Assembly: GCA_038529265.1 (NCBI GenBank)
Contig: JBCBDX010000011.1
Coordinates: forward strand, 1 to 64,000
Length of the DNA stretch: 64,000 nucleotides
Direction of reading: 5' to 3'
Origin: JBCBDX01 sp038529265
GTDB lineage: Bacteria; Pseudomonadota; Alphaproteobacteria; Rhizobiales; Rhizobiaceae
The notes below the pieces were generated by a model, which was given only the letters and a program-made list of their open reading frames with translations, did not search any database and was not told where the DNA came from. Numbering within the stretch: the first letter of the stretch is position 1; every line of letters begins with the position of its first letter. Below are positions 51,344 to 60,858 of the stretch, in pieces. The position numbers and the translations under genes were made by a program.

Positions 51344-52843
51344 TTATATGGACGAAGCGAGCAGTGCCAGTTTGCGCACATTGTTTTCACCGTCCTGATC
51401 AACCAATCGGGTTGGATAGTCACCCGTGAAGTAATGGTCAGTGAATTGTGGGTTCACATCGTTGCGCGGTTGACCACCGACAGCGCGATATAGTCCGTCG
51501 ATGGATAGAAACTGCAAAGAGTCAGCGCCTATGGCCTCGCACATCGCGTCCAGCGTTTCATGCTGATTGGCAAGCAGTTTGTCGCGATCCGGGGTGTCGA
51601 TGCCATAGAAGTCCGGGTAGCGGATTTCCGGGCTCGCAACACGGATATGAACTTCTGTTGCGCCTGCTTCTCGCATCATCTGCACAATCTTCATCGATGT
51701 TGTGCCACGTACGATGGAATCATCCACCAATACGATCCTTTTTCCCGCCACCACTTCACGGTTAGCCGAGTGTTTGAGCTTTACGCCCAGTGCGCGAATT
51801 TGCTGCGTCGGTTCGATGAACGTGCGGCCAACATAATGGTTCCGGATGATGCCAAGTTCATACGGAATGCCGCTTTTCTGCGCGTAACCGATTGCAGCGG
51901 GCGTGCCACCATCTGGTACCGGCACAACCACATCGGCGTCCGTTGGCGCTTCGGTGGCAAGGTTGAAACCCATCGCCTTACGGGTCTGGTAAACGTTTCG
52001 CCCGCCAACAGTTGAATCAGGCCGCGCAAAATAGACATATTCGAACAAGCACAGGCGCTCCGGCGACGCATCAGACATCTTACGACTTTCGGTCGTGATG
52101 GTACCATCCATCTGCTTTTCACAAATGATGATCTCGCCGTTCTCGACATCACGGATGTAGGTCGCTCCGATAATGTCGAGTGCACATGTCTCCGAGCAGA
52201 AGATGGGTTTGCCGTTCAGTTCACCCATAACCAGCGGCCGAATACCCGTGGGATCGCGCGCGGCAATCAGCTTGGTGCGCGTTAGCGCCAGCATAGAGTA
52301 GCCGCCTTCGATTTTTGAAATTGCGTCAGCGAACCTGTCTGCAGAAGAGGCATGGCGCGACTTTGCGATGAGATGGAGCACAACTTCCGTGTCGGAGGTC
52401 GATTGGCAAATGGCGCCTTCGGCAATCACTTGGCGGCGAAGAGCCAGGCCATTGGTGAAATTACCATTGTGCGCGATCGCGATGCCACCCTCGTTAAGTT
52501 CGGCAAAGAGCGGTTGCACATTGCGCAAAATAGTCTCGCCGGTTGTCGAATAGCGAACATGCCCGATAGACATATCGCCAGACAAGCGGGCTAGCGTGGC
52601 CGGGTCTGTATAGTGGTCGCCGACCAGACCCATACGCCGTTCTGAACGGAACTGACGGCCATCAAAAGACACAATACCTGCGGCTTCTTGGCCGCGATGT
52701 TGAAGCGCATGTAGTCCAAGCGCTGTGAGTGCTGATGCATCTTCATGGCCAAGAATGCCAAAGACGCCGCACTCTTCGTGCAGCACGTCGCCATCCAAAT
52801 CATCATCCAGGGAAGCAGGCATGGCGTGTGCAGATTGTTGCAT
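51344..52843 (-). CDS. purF: Amidophosphoribosyltransferase
   Basis: First committed enzyme of purine synthesis: PRPP plus glutamine to phosphoribosylamine. 499 residues. A 24-residue propeptide precedes the catalytic C25 (HEECGVFGI). Ntn glutaminase signatures LGLHALQHRGQEAAGI and IGHVRYSTTGE; phosphoribosyltransferase loop RIVLVDDSIVRGTTSMKIV. The ATG overlaps the cvpA stop (TGATG). Confidence 0.95.
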   Translation of the reverse strand: MQQSAHAMPASLDDDLDGDVLHEECGVFGILGHEDASALTALGLHALQHRGQEAAGIVSFDGRQFRSERRMGLVGDHYTDPATLARLSGDMSIGHVRYSTTGETILRNVQPLFAELNEGGIAIAHNGNFTNGLALRRQVIAEGAICQSTSDTEVVLHLIAKSRHASSADRFADAISKIEGGYSMLALTRTKLIAARDPTGIRPLVMGELNGKPIFCSETCALDIIGATYIRDVENGEIIICEKQMDGTITTESRKMSDASPERLCLFEYVYFARPDSTVGGRNVYQTRKAMGFNLATEAPTDADVVVPVPDGGTPAAIGYAQKSGIPYELGIIRNHYVGRTFIEPTQQIRALGVKLKHSANREVVAGKRIVLVDDSIVRGTTSMKIVQMMREAGATEVHIRVASPEIRYPDFYGIDTPDRDKLLANQHETLDAMCEAIGADSLQFLSIDGLYRAVGGQPRNDVNPQFTDHYFTGDYPTRLVDQDGENNVRKLALLASSI

Positions 52844-53361
52844 CAGGCTTCGGTGCCTTCTTCTTCGTTGCTGATCACACTGTCGAGATTTTCTGGCAAC
52901 ATGTTCTTCAAGCTCTCGGCGACAGTGCTCAAAAATGGCTTGGACTTGGCTTCGTCGATCCAGGCAATTTCGCGATCACCAACGAAAAAGTCTGCAAACC
53001 AGATGCCAACCGCAACCACAATGACACCGCGAGCTGCACCAAAGACAAAACCCAGTGAACGGTCCAGCGGACCTATGCGGCTATCAACGATCATGTCGGC
53101 GATCCGCATGGTAATGAGTGTTGCCACAATCAGTGTGACCACAAAGATCAAACCACCCGCAGTCAATTGAGCCAAAATCTCATTGCTAATGTAATTGGAG
53201 ACGAAAGGGGTTAGCGCCTGATAGAAATAAATTGCCGCAAAAGCAGCCGCGATCCACGAGGCGATGGACAGGACTTCCCTTGAAAAACCGCGCACCATTG
53301 CCAGCACGGCTGAGAGGATCGTCAAGGCAATGAAGATACCGTCAAGAATGGTAATCGACAT
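52843..53361 (-). CDS. cvpA: CvpA-family membrane protein
   Basis: 172 residues with four membrane helices, MSITILDGIFIALTILSAVL start and FSREVLSIASWIAAAFAAIY. CvpA is tied to envelope homeostasis and, in E. coli, colicin V export; it sits before purF in most proteobacteria. C-terminal acidic tail (SNEEEGTEA). Confidence 0.92.
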   Translation of the reverse strand: MSITILDGIFIALTILSAVLAMVRGFSREVLSIASWIAAAFAAIYFYQALTPFVSNYISNEILAQLTAGGLIFVVTLIVATLITMRIADMIVDSRIGPLDRSLGFVFGAARGVIVVAVGIWFADFFVGDREIAWIDEAKSKPFLSTVAESLKNMLPENLDSVISNEEEGTEA

Positions 53362-53426
53362 GGATGGAATGTTTCCTTTGCGATGCGCTTTTCACTGTCT
53401 GCAACTCGTCACAAAAGCGCAACATC

Positions 53427-54845
53427 TCAACTGTTGTCGGCCTCATACTGCAAATGTTTTCCACCGGCAATCTTTGCAACAAGATCTATAAGGTTTTCCA
53501 ACTGGGAAACATCCATACTGTGTTGATCTGTCTTCGGACCCCCGGCTGGGATAATCGCTGTTTCAAAACCCAGTTTTTCAGCCTCTTTTAGCCGATTGCC
53601 CGCATGGGGCACCGCTCGCAGCGCACCTGAAAGGCTCACTTCTCCGAAATAAACGCTTTTATTGGCAAGTGGCTGCGCTGCAATTGAAGATATAAGTGCA
53701 GCGGCCACCGCCATATCTGCTGCCGGTTCGGTAATGCGGAAGCCGCCCGCAACATTTAAATAGACATCATGCTGGCCAAACCGAACGCCGCAATGAGCTT
53801 CGAGTACGGCTATCACCATGGCAAGGCGCGAACTCTCCCAGCCAACAACTGCGCGGCGCGGGGTGCCGAGCGAAGTGGGCGCGACCAGCGCTTGAATTTC
53901 AACGAGGATTGGGCGCGTACCCTCCATGCCGGCGAAGACTGCTGCACCGGGTGCGTCTGCAGCCCGTTCACCCAGGAACAGTTCTGACGGGTTGGGCACT
54001 TGGCGCAGGCCGGAATTCATCATCTCGAATACGCCGATCTCGTCAGTCGGGCCGAAGCGGTTTTTCAGGGCACGGAGGATGCGATATTGATGCGCGCCAT
54101 CGCCTTCAAACTGCATGACGGCATCGACCATGTGTTCCACAACGCGTGGCCCCGCGATGGAACCTTCTTTGGTGACATGGCCAACCATAATGACAGCAGC
54201 ACCTGTCTGCTTGGCATATCGGATCATCGCTTGCGCGGAAGCGCGAACTTGTGTGACGGTGCCCGGCGTTGATTCAACGCTGTCGGTCCACAGTGTTTGC
54301 ACCGAATCGAGGATAACGAGATCCGGCCGTTTCTCCATCGCGTCGAGCGTCGTCAAAATGTCTTCGACGTTCGTTTCCGCGGCCAGTTGCACCGACGTAT
54401 CGTGTGCGCCCAGCCGCTGCGCACGAAGGCGCACCTGCGCCACTGCCTCCTCGCCCGAGACATAAACAACGTTGTGGCCAGCGCGCGCAAGCGCAGCTGC
54501 CGCCTGCATGAGTAGAGTCGATTTGCCGATGCCCGGCTCTCCGCCCAACAGAACTGCTGATCCACGCACGATACCGCCACCGGATACGCGGTCCAGTTCG
54601 CCCACTTTCGAGATAATGCGCGGCGCGTCTTCCGTATCACCATCAAGTGTGGTGAGCGCAACCACGCGGCCTTTCTTCAAGGGTCGCCCCGGGCCACCAC
54701 CAAGCCCTGCGGTCGGGCTGTCCTCGGTGATCGTGTTCCACTCGCCGCAGGCATCGCATTTTCCTGCCCAGCGTGGATAGGTGGTGCCGCAATTTTGGCA
54801 GGCAAAGACTGTCCGGGTCTTAGGTATGGCGATAGCTCCTTGCAT
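53427..54845 (-). CDS. radA: DNA repair protein RadA
   Basis: RecA-like ATPase for branch migration in recombination. 472 residues. N-terminal zinc finger (ACQNCGTTYPRW, CDACGEW), Walker A LLGGEPGIGKSTLLMQ, RadA motif LKNRFGPTDEIGVFEM, C-terminal Lon-like domain (YLNVAGGFRITEPAADMAVA). Start uncertain: ATG 54845 has no ribosome site, while AAGGAG lies inside its first codons 8 bases before an ATA at 54827, from which the protein would read (M)PKTRTVFACQNCG, the common N-terminus. Overlaps alr by 26 bases (8 from the ATA). Confidence 0.92.
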   Translation of the reverse strand: MQGAIAIPKTRTVFACQNCGTTYPRWAGKCDACGEWNTITEDSPTAGLGGGPGRPLKKGRVVALTTLDGDTEDAPRIISKVGELDRVSGGGIVRGSAVLLGGEPGIGKSTLLMQAAAALARAGHNVVYVSGEEAVAQVRLRAQRLGAHDTSVQLAAETNVEDILTTLDAMEKRPDLVILDSVQTLWTDSVESTPGTVTQVRASAQAMIRYAKQTGAAVIMVGHVTKEGSIAGPRVVEHMVDAVMQFEGDGAHQYRILRALKNRFGPTDEIGVFEMMNSGLRQVPNPSELFLGERAADAPGAAVFAGMEGTRPILVEIQALVAPTSLGTPRRAVVGWESSRLAMVIAVLEAHCGVRFGQHDVYLNVAGGFRITEPAADMAVAAALISSIAAQPLANKSVYFGEVSLSGALRAVPHAGNRLKEAEKLGFETAIIPAGGPKTDQHSMDVSQLENLIDLVAKIAGGKHLQYEADNS

Positions 54846-55923
54846 AGCGCTGCCCAAGCGACGTCAGAATTTCGTAGCCTATGGTACCGGCAGCGTCTGC
54901 CACATCGTCAACTACGATATTGTGCCCGACCAGTTCCAGCCAACCTTCACTCAACACTCCATCGGGCACGTCGGTGACATCAAAGCACATGAGGTCCATG
55001 GTTACGCGCCCAACAAGTGGCACCTTTTTCCCGTCGATCCAAGCTTGCGCGCCTTGTTTTACTGCCTCGCGCAAAGGCACGCCGGAACCCGATGCGGAGC
55101 GCGGATAACCGTCTGCATAGCCGACGGAAACAATCGCCAATTTGCTATCGCGTTCAAGTTTATGAGTGGCACCATAGGAAACGGTTGAGCCCGCTTTGGC
55201 TTCCCGGATTTGGCTGATGCGCGCTTCAAGCGTGATCACCGGCTTCATCGGGTTGGTGCCATCGGCTAGTGCCCGACCGCCATAAAGGGCGATGCCCGGG
55301 CGGGTGAGGTCATGGCCAAATGCGCCGCCTGTCAAAGTTCCAGCAGAGTTTGAAAGGCTGGATTCAATGTCTGAAAACACATCCGCAACCTGTTTAAATG
55401 ACTCAATCTGTTTTTGGTTCAATGGATGCGCTGGATCATCGGCACAGGCAAAGTGGCTCATCAGGTGCGTACAGTTGACGGGAAGCGTTCCATCAAGAGC
55501 CAGCATTTCCTCAACGCTGAGGCCGAGCCTGTTCATGCCGGTATCCACCTGGATCGCGCACGGTTGCCCGCCGGTCTGTTGCCAAAGCGCTATCTGTTCA
55601 CCGCTTGCCAGAATCGGACGAAGCCGCTTTGCAATCATCATGTCCACGGCATCTGCATGGACGCCGTCGAGCACATAAATGTCGGCGTCAGGCGCAACCC
55701 TGCGGACATCCAAACCTTCCTGGGGAAGGGCGACAAAGCAGGTCTTGCAACCTGCCTTTGCCAGCGCCGGCACAACGCGATTAGCGCCAAGACCATAGGC
55801 GTCGGCTTTGACAACGGCGCCGGCGCGCCCGGGCCTCGAAAGGCGGTCGAGCGCCCGCCAGTTGGCAACAATGGCACCAAGGTCAATGGAAAGGCGCGCG
55901 CCCGCTAATTCATCTGTCGTCAA
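54820..55923 (-). CDS. alr: Alanine racemase
   Basis: PLP enzyme giving D-alanine for peptidoglycan. 367 residues: K39 in AVVKADAYGLGANRVVPAL, CNSAGT-like SLSNSAGTLTGGAFG, catalytic Tyr in GSTVSYGATHKLE, and HNIVVDDVADAAGTIGYEIL at the end. Located upstream of radA, cvpA and purF in one minus-strand run, with coupled overlap to radA. Confidence 0.93.
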   Translation of the reverse strand: MTTDELAGARLSIDLGAIVANWRALDRLSRPGRAGAVVKADAYGLGANRVVPALAKAGCKTCFVALPQEGLDVRRVAPDADIYVLDGVHADAVDMMIAKRLRPILASGEQIALWQQTGGQPCAIQVDTGMNRLGLSVEEMLALDGTLPVNCTHLMSHFACADDPAHPLNQKQIESFKQVADVFSDIESSLSNSAGTLTGGAFGHDLTRPGIALYGGRALADGTNPMKPVITLEARISQIREAKAGSTVSYGATHKLERDSKLAIVSVGYADGYPRSASGSGVPLREAVKQGAQAWIDGKKVPLVGRVTMDLMCFDVTDVPDGVLSEGWLELVGHNIVVDDVADAAGTIGYEILTSLGQRYARSYRHT

Positions 55924-55945
55924 GGGCCCGCCTTAAATGCAAAAG

Positions 55946-56317
55946 TCACATCGAGAAGAAAAATTCTTCCTTCACGATTTTACCATCAGCGACCGTATAA
56001 ACCGCGACTTCCTTGAATTGGAAGCGCTGGTCTTTTTCCTTGTCCGTGACATCGGCTTCAAAGATCACAGCAAACCGATCATCACCGTGCGGGTAGGGGC
56101 CATCAGCAGTAAATGCATGTGTTTCCATCGCATTGTCCCACCAGTCATGCTTGCCATTGATCCCAGCCAGTCCTTCGGTCACCGCTGAGCCGCCTTCATC
56201 CATGGCAGTCGGCTCAACTGAGACGGCGTTTTCAGCATAAAGCGTGTTCAAGGCTTCGCGTCCAGTGCCCGCATTGCAATGCGCGACCAGCGTCTCACCA
56301 ATAGCTTTCAAGTGCAT
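55946..56317 (-). CDS. NTF2-like (SnoaL-type) protein
   Basis: 123 residues of the nuclear transport factor 2 fold: IGETLVAHCNAGTGREALNT, LYAENAVSVEP, FAVIFEADVTDKEKDQRF and KEVAVYTVADGKIVKEEFF. The GGAGG site lies 5 bases before ATG 56317, so the longer frame from 56329 would put the site inside the gene. The fold forms a pocket; function unknown, relatives include ketosteroid isomerase-like enzymes. 22 bases before alr. Confidence 0.78.
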   Translation of the reverse strand: MHLKAIGETLVAHCNAGTGREALNTLYAENAVSVEPTAMDEGGSAVTEGLAGINGKHDWWDNAMETHAFTADGPYPHGDDRFAVIFEADVTDKEKDQRFQFKEVAVYTVADGKIVKEEFFFSM

Positions 56318-56391
56318 CATCGCCTCCATTTATGTTCTCTATATGTTCTGATCATATCCATATGAAACTAGGATGACAAGAGCTCGCACAA

Positions 56392-57921
56392 TTATCCAAA
56401 CTGTTCAGGCAGGCGGTTTGCGTCAGCGATGTCGGAGAAACGGGTATATTCAGCCTGGAAGCCCAAATTGACGGTGCCAGTGGGACCGTGACGCTGCTTG
56501 GCCACAATCACATCAGCCGTGCCTTCGACCTTCGCCATCTTTTCTTCCCAAGCGATGTATTCTTCCGTCTTGATGTCGGCTGCAATCTCTTCGGTTGAGC
56601 GGCGCGGCTCGGCATTTTTCACGTAGTACTCTTCGCGATACACAAACAGCACGACGTCCGCGTCCTGCTCGATCGAGCCGGACTCTCTGAGGTCAGAGAG
56701 TTGGGGCCGTTTGTCGTCGCGGCTTTCCACCTGACGGGAAAGCTGGGAGAGGGCTATGATTGGCACGTTCAGTTCTTTCGCCAGCGCTTTGAGCCCGGTG
56801 GTGATTTCAGTGATCTCTTGCACGCGGTTTTGGCTTGCTTTTGCAGATGAGCCGGTCATCAACTGAACATAGTCAATGATCATGACATCAAGGCCGCGTT
56901 GGCGCTTGAGGCGGCGCGCCCGGGCAGCAAGCTGAGCAATGGAAATACCACCCGTTTGGTCGATAAAGAGTGGTGTCCGCTCCATGTGACCGGCGCAAAT
57001 GGCAAGCTTTTCAAAGTCCGCTTCATTGATCTCACCACGGCGGATTTTGGACGACGAGATTTCCGTTTGCTCAGAGATAATGCGTGTGGCGAGCTGCTCT
57101 GAACTCATCTCAAGCGAATAAAACCCGACAACGCCGCCATCCACAGCCTTCATTGAGCCATCGGATTGCTGCTCGCCGCGATAGGCGGCCGCGATGTTGT
57201 AGGCAATATTGGTGGCCAGCGATGTTTTGCCCATGCCGGGACGTCCGGCCAGAATAATCAAGTCAGATGGCTGCAACCCGCCCATGCGCGCATCGAGAGA
57301 GTGAATGCCCGTTGAAATGCCGGAAAGATGACCGTCGCGTTGAAATGCAGCATTGGCCATTTCAATGGCCATGCTGACTGCATCAGTAAAGGGCTGGAAA
57401 CCGCCATCATAGCGACCGGTTTCAGCCAGTTCGAAAAGGCGCTTTTCAGCATTTTCAATCTGGTCGCTCGGGCCTTCTTCAACCGGAGAATCATAGGCCT
57501 CATTGACCATGTCCTCACCGATACCGATCAGCGCCCGGCGGATCGCCAGATCATAGATCGCGCGGCCATAGTCTTCAGCGTTGATGATGGTGACAGCTTC
57601 GGCTGCAAGGCGCGCTAGATAGGCTGCAACGGTGATATCACCAATCTTTTCATCTGCGGGCAAAAACGTCTTGATTGTTACAGGGTTGGAAGTCTTGCCC
57701 AGACGGATTTGATCGCCCGCAACCTTATAGATGTTGCGGTGTAACGGTTCGAGAAAGTGCTCAGGTTTCAAGAAGTCAGAGACACGATAGAAAGCATCAT
57801 TGTTGACGAGAACCGCGCCAAGAAGTGCCTGTTCTGCCTCAATGTTGCCGGGCGCTTCACGGTAAAGTTGCTTGGCCGGGTCATTGTCGTTGGTATTCAG
57901 ATTAATGACCGCGTCTGCCAT
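56392..57921 (-). CDS. dnaB: Replicative DNA helicase
   Basis: Hexameric replication-fork helicase, 509 residues. N-terminal domain starts NIEAEQALLGAVLVNNDAFY; Walker A ILAGRPGMGKTSLATNIAYN, then FYSLEMSSEQLATRI, DVMIIDYVQLMTGS, LSQLSRQVESRDDKRPQLSD and LRESGSIEQDADVVLFVYRE. GGAAAGA precedes the ATG. No intein. Follows the rpsF-rplI ribosomal run after a terminator. Confidence 0.96.
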   Translation of the reverse strand: MADAVINLNTNDNDPAKQLYREAPGNIEAEQALLGAVLVNNDAFYRVSDFLKPEHFLEPLHRNIYKVAGDQIRLGKTSNPVTIKTFLPADEKIGDITVAAYLARLAAEAVTIINAEDYGRAIYDLAIRRALIGIGEDMVNEAYDSPVEEGPSDQIENAEKRLFELAETGRYDGGFQPFTDAVSMAIEMANAAFQRDGHLSGISTGIHSLDARMGGLQPSDLIILAGRPGMGKTSLATNIAYNIAAAYRGEQQSDGSMKAVDGGVVGFYSLEMSSEQLATRIISEQTEISSSKIRRGEINEADFEKLAICAGHMERTPLFIDQTGGISIAQLAARARRLKRQRGLDVMIIDYVQLMTGSSAKASQNRVQEITEITTGLKALAKELNVPIIALSQLSRQVESRDDKRPQLSDLRESGSIEQDADVVLFVYREEYYVKNAEPRRSTEEIAADIKTEEYIAWEEKMAKVEGTADVIVAKQRHGPTGTVNLGFQAEYTRFSDIADANRLPEQFG

Positions 57922-58102
57922 ATTCTTTCCATCTCCGCCTGATGCCCCCGAGACATCTTGCTAACGCAGTTTGACCTGCATTCCAGATCGAATTTGCGAT
58001 CTGACCGGTATTCACAGGGTTAGCAATTAAAGGCCCCGATGTGGCGAAATCGCGTTGACACAAAACTTAGATGATTCGAGCTGAAAAGCGAAAAGGGCGC
58101 AC

Positions 58103-58134
58103 AAAAAAAGACGGGTGAAGCCACCCGCCTTTTT
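58103..58134 (-). terminator. Terminator after rplI (works on both strands)
   Basis: Minus strand: GGCGGGTG, GCTT loop, CACCCGTC (8-bp stem with one wobble; arms 58129-58122 and 58117-58110), followed by seven T residues (58109-58103). On the plus strand the same stem is followed by TTTTT. It separates the ribosomal operon from dnaB; 57922-58102 holds the dnaB leader, in which I see nothing else definite. Confidence 0.78.
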
Positions 58135-58156
58135 CAACATCCTGTTAGGCGAACAA

Positions 58157-58777
58157 TCAAGCAGCTTCTTGGTCTGCTGGTGCCTCTGATGCTTCCTCAG
58201 CATCTTCGCGGGGCGCACGCGGGCCATCTTCTTCCTCAAAGTCGGCAAGCGACTCAAAGGCTTCTTCGTTTTCACCGTAGATCGCATCAGCCGATGTCAG
58301 ATCTTCGCCCGCAGCCTGACGTTCAGCCTCGTCTGCTGAACGCGCAACGTTCAGCGTAACTTGTGTGACAACTTCCGGGTGCAATACGATATCAACCGTA
58401 TGCAGGCCAATTGTCTTGATCGGCGTTTTCAGATCAACTTGGTTGCGCGCAACTTGGAAGCCTTCTGCAACAAGAAATTCCGCGATGTCACGTGTGGAAA
58501 CGGAGCCGTAAAGCTGACCTGTCTCACCGGCTGAGCGCACGACGATGAAATCCTTGCCGCCAAGACCAGCTGCGATTTCGTCGGCAGCACCTTTTCGTTC
58601 GGCGTTGCGCTCCTCAATTTGTGCACGTTCTGCTTCAAAGCGTGCGCGGTTTTGGTTGTTGGCGCGCAGAGCCTTGCCTTGAGGCAAGAGGTAGTTGCGG
58701 GCAAAACCGTCTTTCACATTCACTTCATCGCCAATGGTTCCAAGCTTGCCAATGCGCTCCAGCAAAATGACTTTCAT
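58157..58777 (-). CDS. rplI: Ribosomal protein bL9
   Basis: 50S stalk-base protein binding 23S rRNA. Signature MKVILLERIGKLGTIGDEVN and VKDGFARNYLLPQGKAL; C-terminal domain to about residue 150 (DIVLHPEVVTQVTLNVA). An acidic, disordered tail of about 50 residues (EENEEAFESLADFEEEDG-type) ends with EASEAPADQEAA, a rhizobial feature; total 206. Confidence 0.95.
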   Translation of the reverse strand: MKVILLERIGKLGTIGDEVNVKDGFARNYLLPQGKALRANNQNRARFEAERAQIEERNAERKGAADEIAAGLGGKDFIVVRSAGETGQLYGSVSTRDIAEFLVAEGFQVARNQVDLKTPIKTIGLHTVDIVLHPEVVTQVTLNVARSADEAERQAAGEDLTSADAIYGENEEAFESLADFEEEDGPRAPREDAEEASEAPADQEAA

Positions 58778-58788
58778 GACGTATCCTT

Positions 58789-59766
58789 CTAGGTATTTTC
58801 GTTGTCGTTTGAGTTTTGGTTTGATTTGTCACTCACCGGCATCGCTCTTGCTGTTGCAAACATGCCGATAATGAAAAATGCGATGATGGGAAAACCCATG
58901 ATGATGGTGGCAAAGTAGGCCACAAATAGTGCGACAGGCTGCCAAGGCTGTCCGCGCGTCGCGGCATGCATTTGAGCAAAGCCTGAAAGTATGAACCCGC
59001 CCATCAGTGCGCCGATTATGGCGTTAGCAGCCAGCGCCAGTGCGCCCGGAACCAGTGAAACAATCACCGCACCGGCGAAAATCAAACCGGCTGAGCGCGG
59101 CATACGCAGGGCAAACGCCCAATCATCTCTAGGGCGCTTCAGGCGCCCGGACCGGCGAGTGATGGACAGAGCGATTGCCAAATTTGCGGTCAACAGCATG
59201 ACCCACAAGGAGGTTTGCAAAAGGGGCAGGAAGTAGAGGATGAATTCTTTGAATTCGACCAGCGCCTCCGGCGAAAATCCACTAAAGCTCGGGCTAATAT
59301 CGCGGTAGCGGACCAAAAATTCATTGACGAGCGGATCAACGAGCGCGGGGCCATAGCCGATCAGAAAACCCGCAACAATGAACGAGGCAGCGGTGATGAT
59401 GGCGAGGCGGAAAATGACGTCAGAGAGAGGATACCAGACCATCTTGCCTGCCGGTCCACCAATTTCTTCGGCGGGACGAGCTAGGTTCATCAGGAAACCA
59501 GCCATGACGGCGGGAAAGATTGTCGTTGCAACGATGAATAGCGCAGTGGCGAAATTTGCCACAAACAGGATCATCAGTGCGGAAGCGATTGCACCCAGAG
59601 TGCCAACACGCGCGCCCCAGCCAAGCGTAGCCACCATCAGTGGAACAGCGCTCAAAAAATACAGTAAAAAGGAAAGGGCAGAGCCGGTGGCGACGCCAAG
59701 GCACAGAAGCACTGTGGCGATTGCAGCCGTTAGGCCGAAACCTATGTCTTGTAGCGTCAAATTCAC
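58789..59766 (-). CDS. DUF2232 membrane protein
   Basis: 325 residues with about eight membrane helices. The family sits between rpsR and rplI in alphaproteobacteria and has no proven role. N-terminal GFGLTAAIATVLLCLGVATG, later GLIFAGAVIVSLVPGALALA and MGFPIIAFFIIGMFATARAM. Hydrophilic Asn-rich C-terminus (SDKSNQNSNDNENT). 11 bases before rplI. Confidence 0.85.
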   Translation of the reverse strand: MNLTLQDIGFGLTAAIATVLLCLGVATGSALSFLLYFLSAVPLMVATLGWGARVGTLGAIASALMILFVANFATALFIVATTIFPAVMAGFLMNLARPAEEIGGPAGKMVWYPLSDVIFRLAIITAASFIVAGFLIGYGPALVDPLVNEFLVRYRDISPSFSGFSPEALVEFKEFILYFLPLLQTSLWVMLLTANLAIALSITRRSGRLKRPRDDWAFALRMPRSAGLIFAGAVIVSLVPGALALAANAIIGALMGGFILSGFAQMHAATRGQPWQPVALFVAYFATIIMGFPIIAFFIIGMFATARAMPVSDKSNQNSNDNENT

Positions 59767-59870
59767 TTTTCGCTGTCCTGCTCGGTTTCGAGGCAGTTAG
59801 AGACCGCAATGCCGGTCCCAACATGATATCATGGGTTTGCCACCGGGCGGATTTGCCCGACGGCTGGTTC

Positions 59871-60119
59871 TTAGTTTACGACGTAGGGCAGAAGGCCCAA
59901 AAAGCGTGCGCGCTTAATGGCTTTGGCCAGCTCACGCTGCTTCTTCATGGAAACGGCTGTGATCCGCGAAGGAATGATCTTGCCACGTTCTGAAACATAA
60001 CGCTGCAGCAGCTTTACATCCTTATAATCAATCTTCGGCGCGTTGGCACCGGAGAATGGGCACGTTTTGCGGCGGCGGTGAAACGGACGGCGGGATGGAA
60101 TTTGGTTGATATCGACCAT
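59871..60119 (-). CDS. rpsR: Ribosomal protein bS18
   Basis: Small-subunit platform protein that pairs with bS6. 82 residues with PFHRRRKTCPFSGANAPKID (single Cys), YKDVKLLQRYVSERGKIIPS and ITAVSMKKQRELAKAIKRAR. 22 bases after rpsF. Confidence 0.96.
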   Translation of the reverse strand: MVDINQIPSRRPFHRRRKTCPFSGANAPKIDYKDVKLLQRYVSERGKIIPSRITAVSMKKQRELAKAIKRARFLGLLPYVVN

Positions 60120-60141
60120 TATTATGTTCTCCTGATCTCAA

Positions 60142-60522
60142 TCAGTTGCGGTCGCGTGGCGGACGATCACCACGTTCGCCGCGCTCACGGTCATTGCGTT
60201 CATTGCGCTTCATCATTGCAGAAGGGCCTTCTTCCAGCTCATCAACGCGAACGGTCATGTAGCGAAGAATATCTTCATGGATGCGCTGCTGGCGCTCCAG
60301 TTCATGGACCGCATCGCCATTGGCTTCTATGTTCATCAGCGTGAAATGCGCTTTCCGGTTTTTGTTGATCCGGAATTGAAGCGACTTCAGGCCCCAGTTT
60401 TCAACTTTGCCCACGGTGCCGCCAGCTTCGGAAATCACGCCTTTGAATTGCTCGACGAGTTCCTCAACCTGTTGAGTGGACATGTCCTGGCGCGCCAGGA
60501 ACACATGTTCGTAAAATGCCAT
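60142..60522 (-). CDS. rpsF: Ribosomal protein bS6
   Basis: Ferredoxin-fold small-subunit protein binding bS18 and 16S rRNA. MAFYEHVFLARQDMSTQQVE start, WGLKSLQFRINKNRKAHFTL central strand. C-terminal tail ERNDRERGERGDRPPRDRN is Arg/Asp-rich and disordered. 126 residues. First gene of the ribosomal operon; AAGGA is 12 bases before the ATG. Confidence 0.96.
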   Translation of the reverse strand: MAFYEHVFLARQDMSTQQVEELVEQFKGVISEAGGTVGKVENWGLKSLQFRINKNRKAHFTLMNIEANGDAVHELERQQRIHEDILRYMTVRVDELEEGPSAMMKRNERNDRERGERGDRPPRDRN

Positions 60523-60858
60523 TTATCTGGTCATCCTTGTCTTTTCTTTTCACTCACCGGACAGCGACGAAGCCTCTTTTCGACCTATCCACCATACAAT
60601 TGGCGAAAGACCGGATCAGAAACACGACGGGTCGAGAGCGGGAACACCGGGAGACGATAGGCCTTGCCCATCTTGCTGTTTATGCAAAAGCACAATTAAC
60701 ACTCCCGTTCAGCTCCTGGCCGACCGGTGAAGCCGCGCCTTATACAGGTTTTCTATATTGGTGCAAGAGGGCGTATGATTTGGCAAAGCTTCAGACTTCA
60801 AGTTAAATTGTCCCAGGCATTTTGATAATAAAGGTTGGGCCAGTTTCGGGGATTTTTG
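60523..60858. other. 336-base divergent intergenic region
   Basis: Between rpsF (minus) and a secreted-protein gene (plus). It must hold the promoter and leader of the rpsF operon; a leader RNA bound by S6-S18 is known in many bacteria but I could not identify its core by eye. No reading frame here looks coding. The last bases before 60859 give TTTTTG and a GGGGA ribosome site for the plus-strand gene. Confidence 0.5.
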
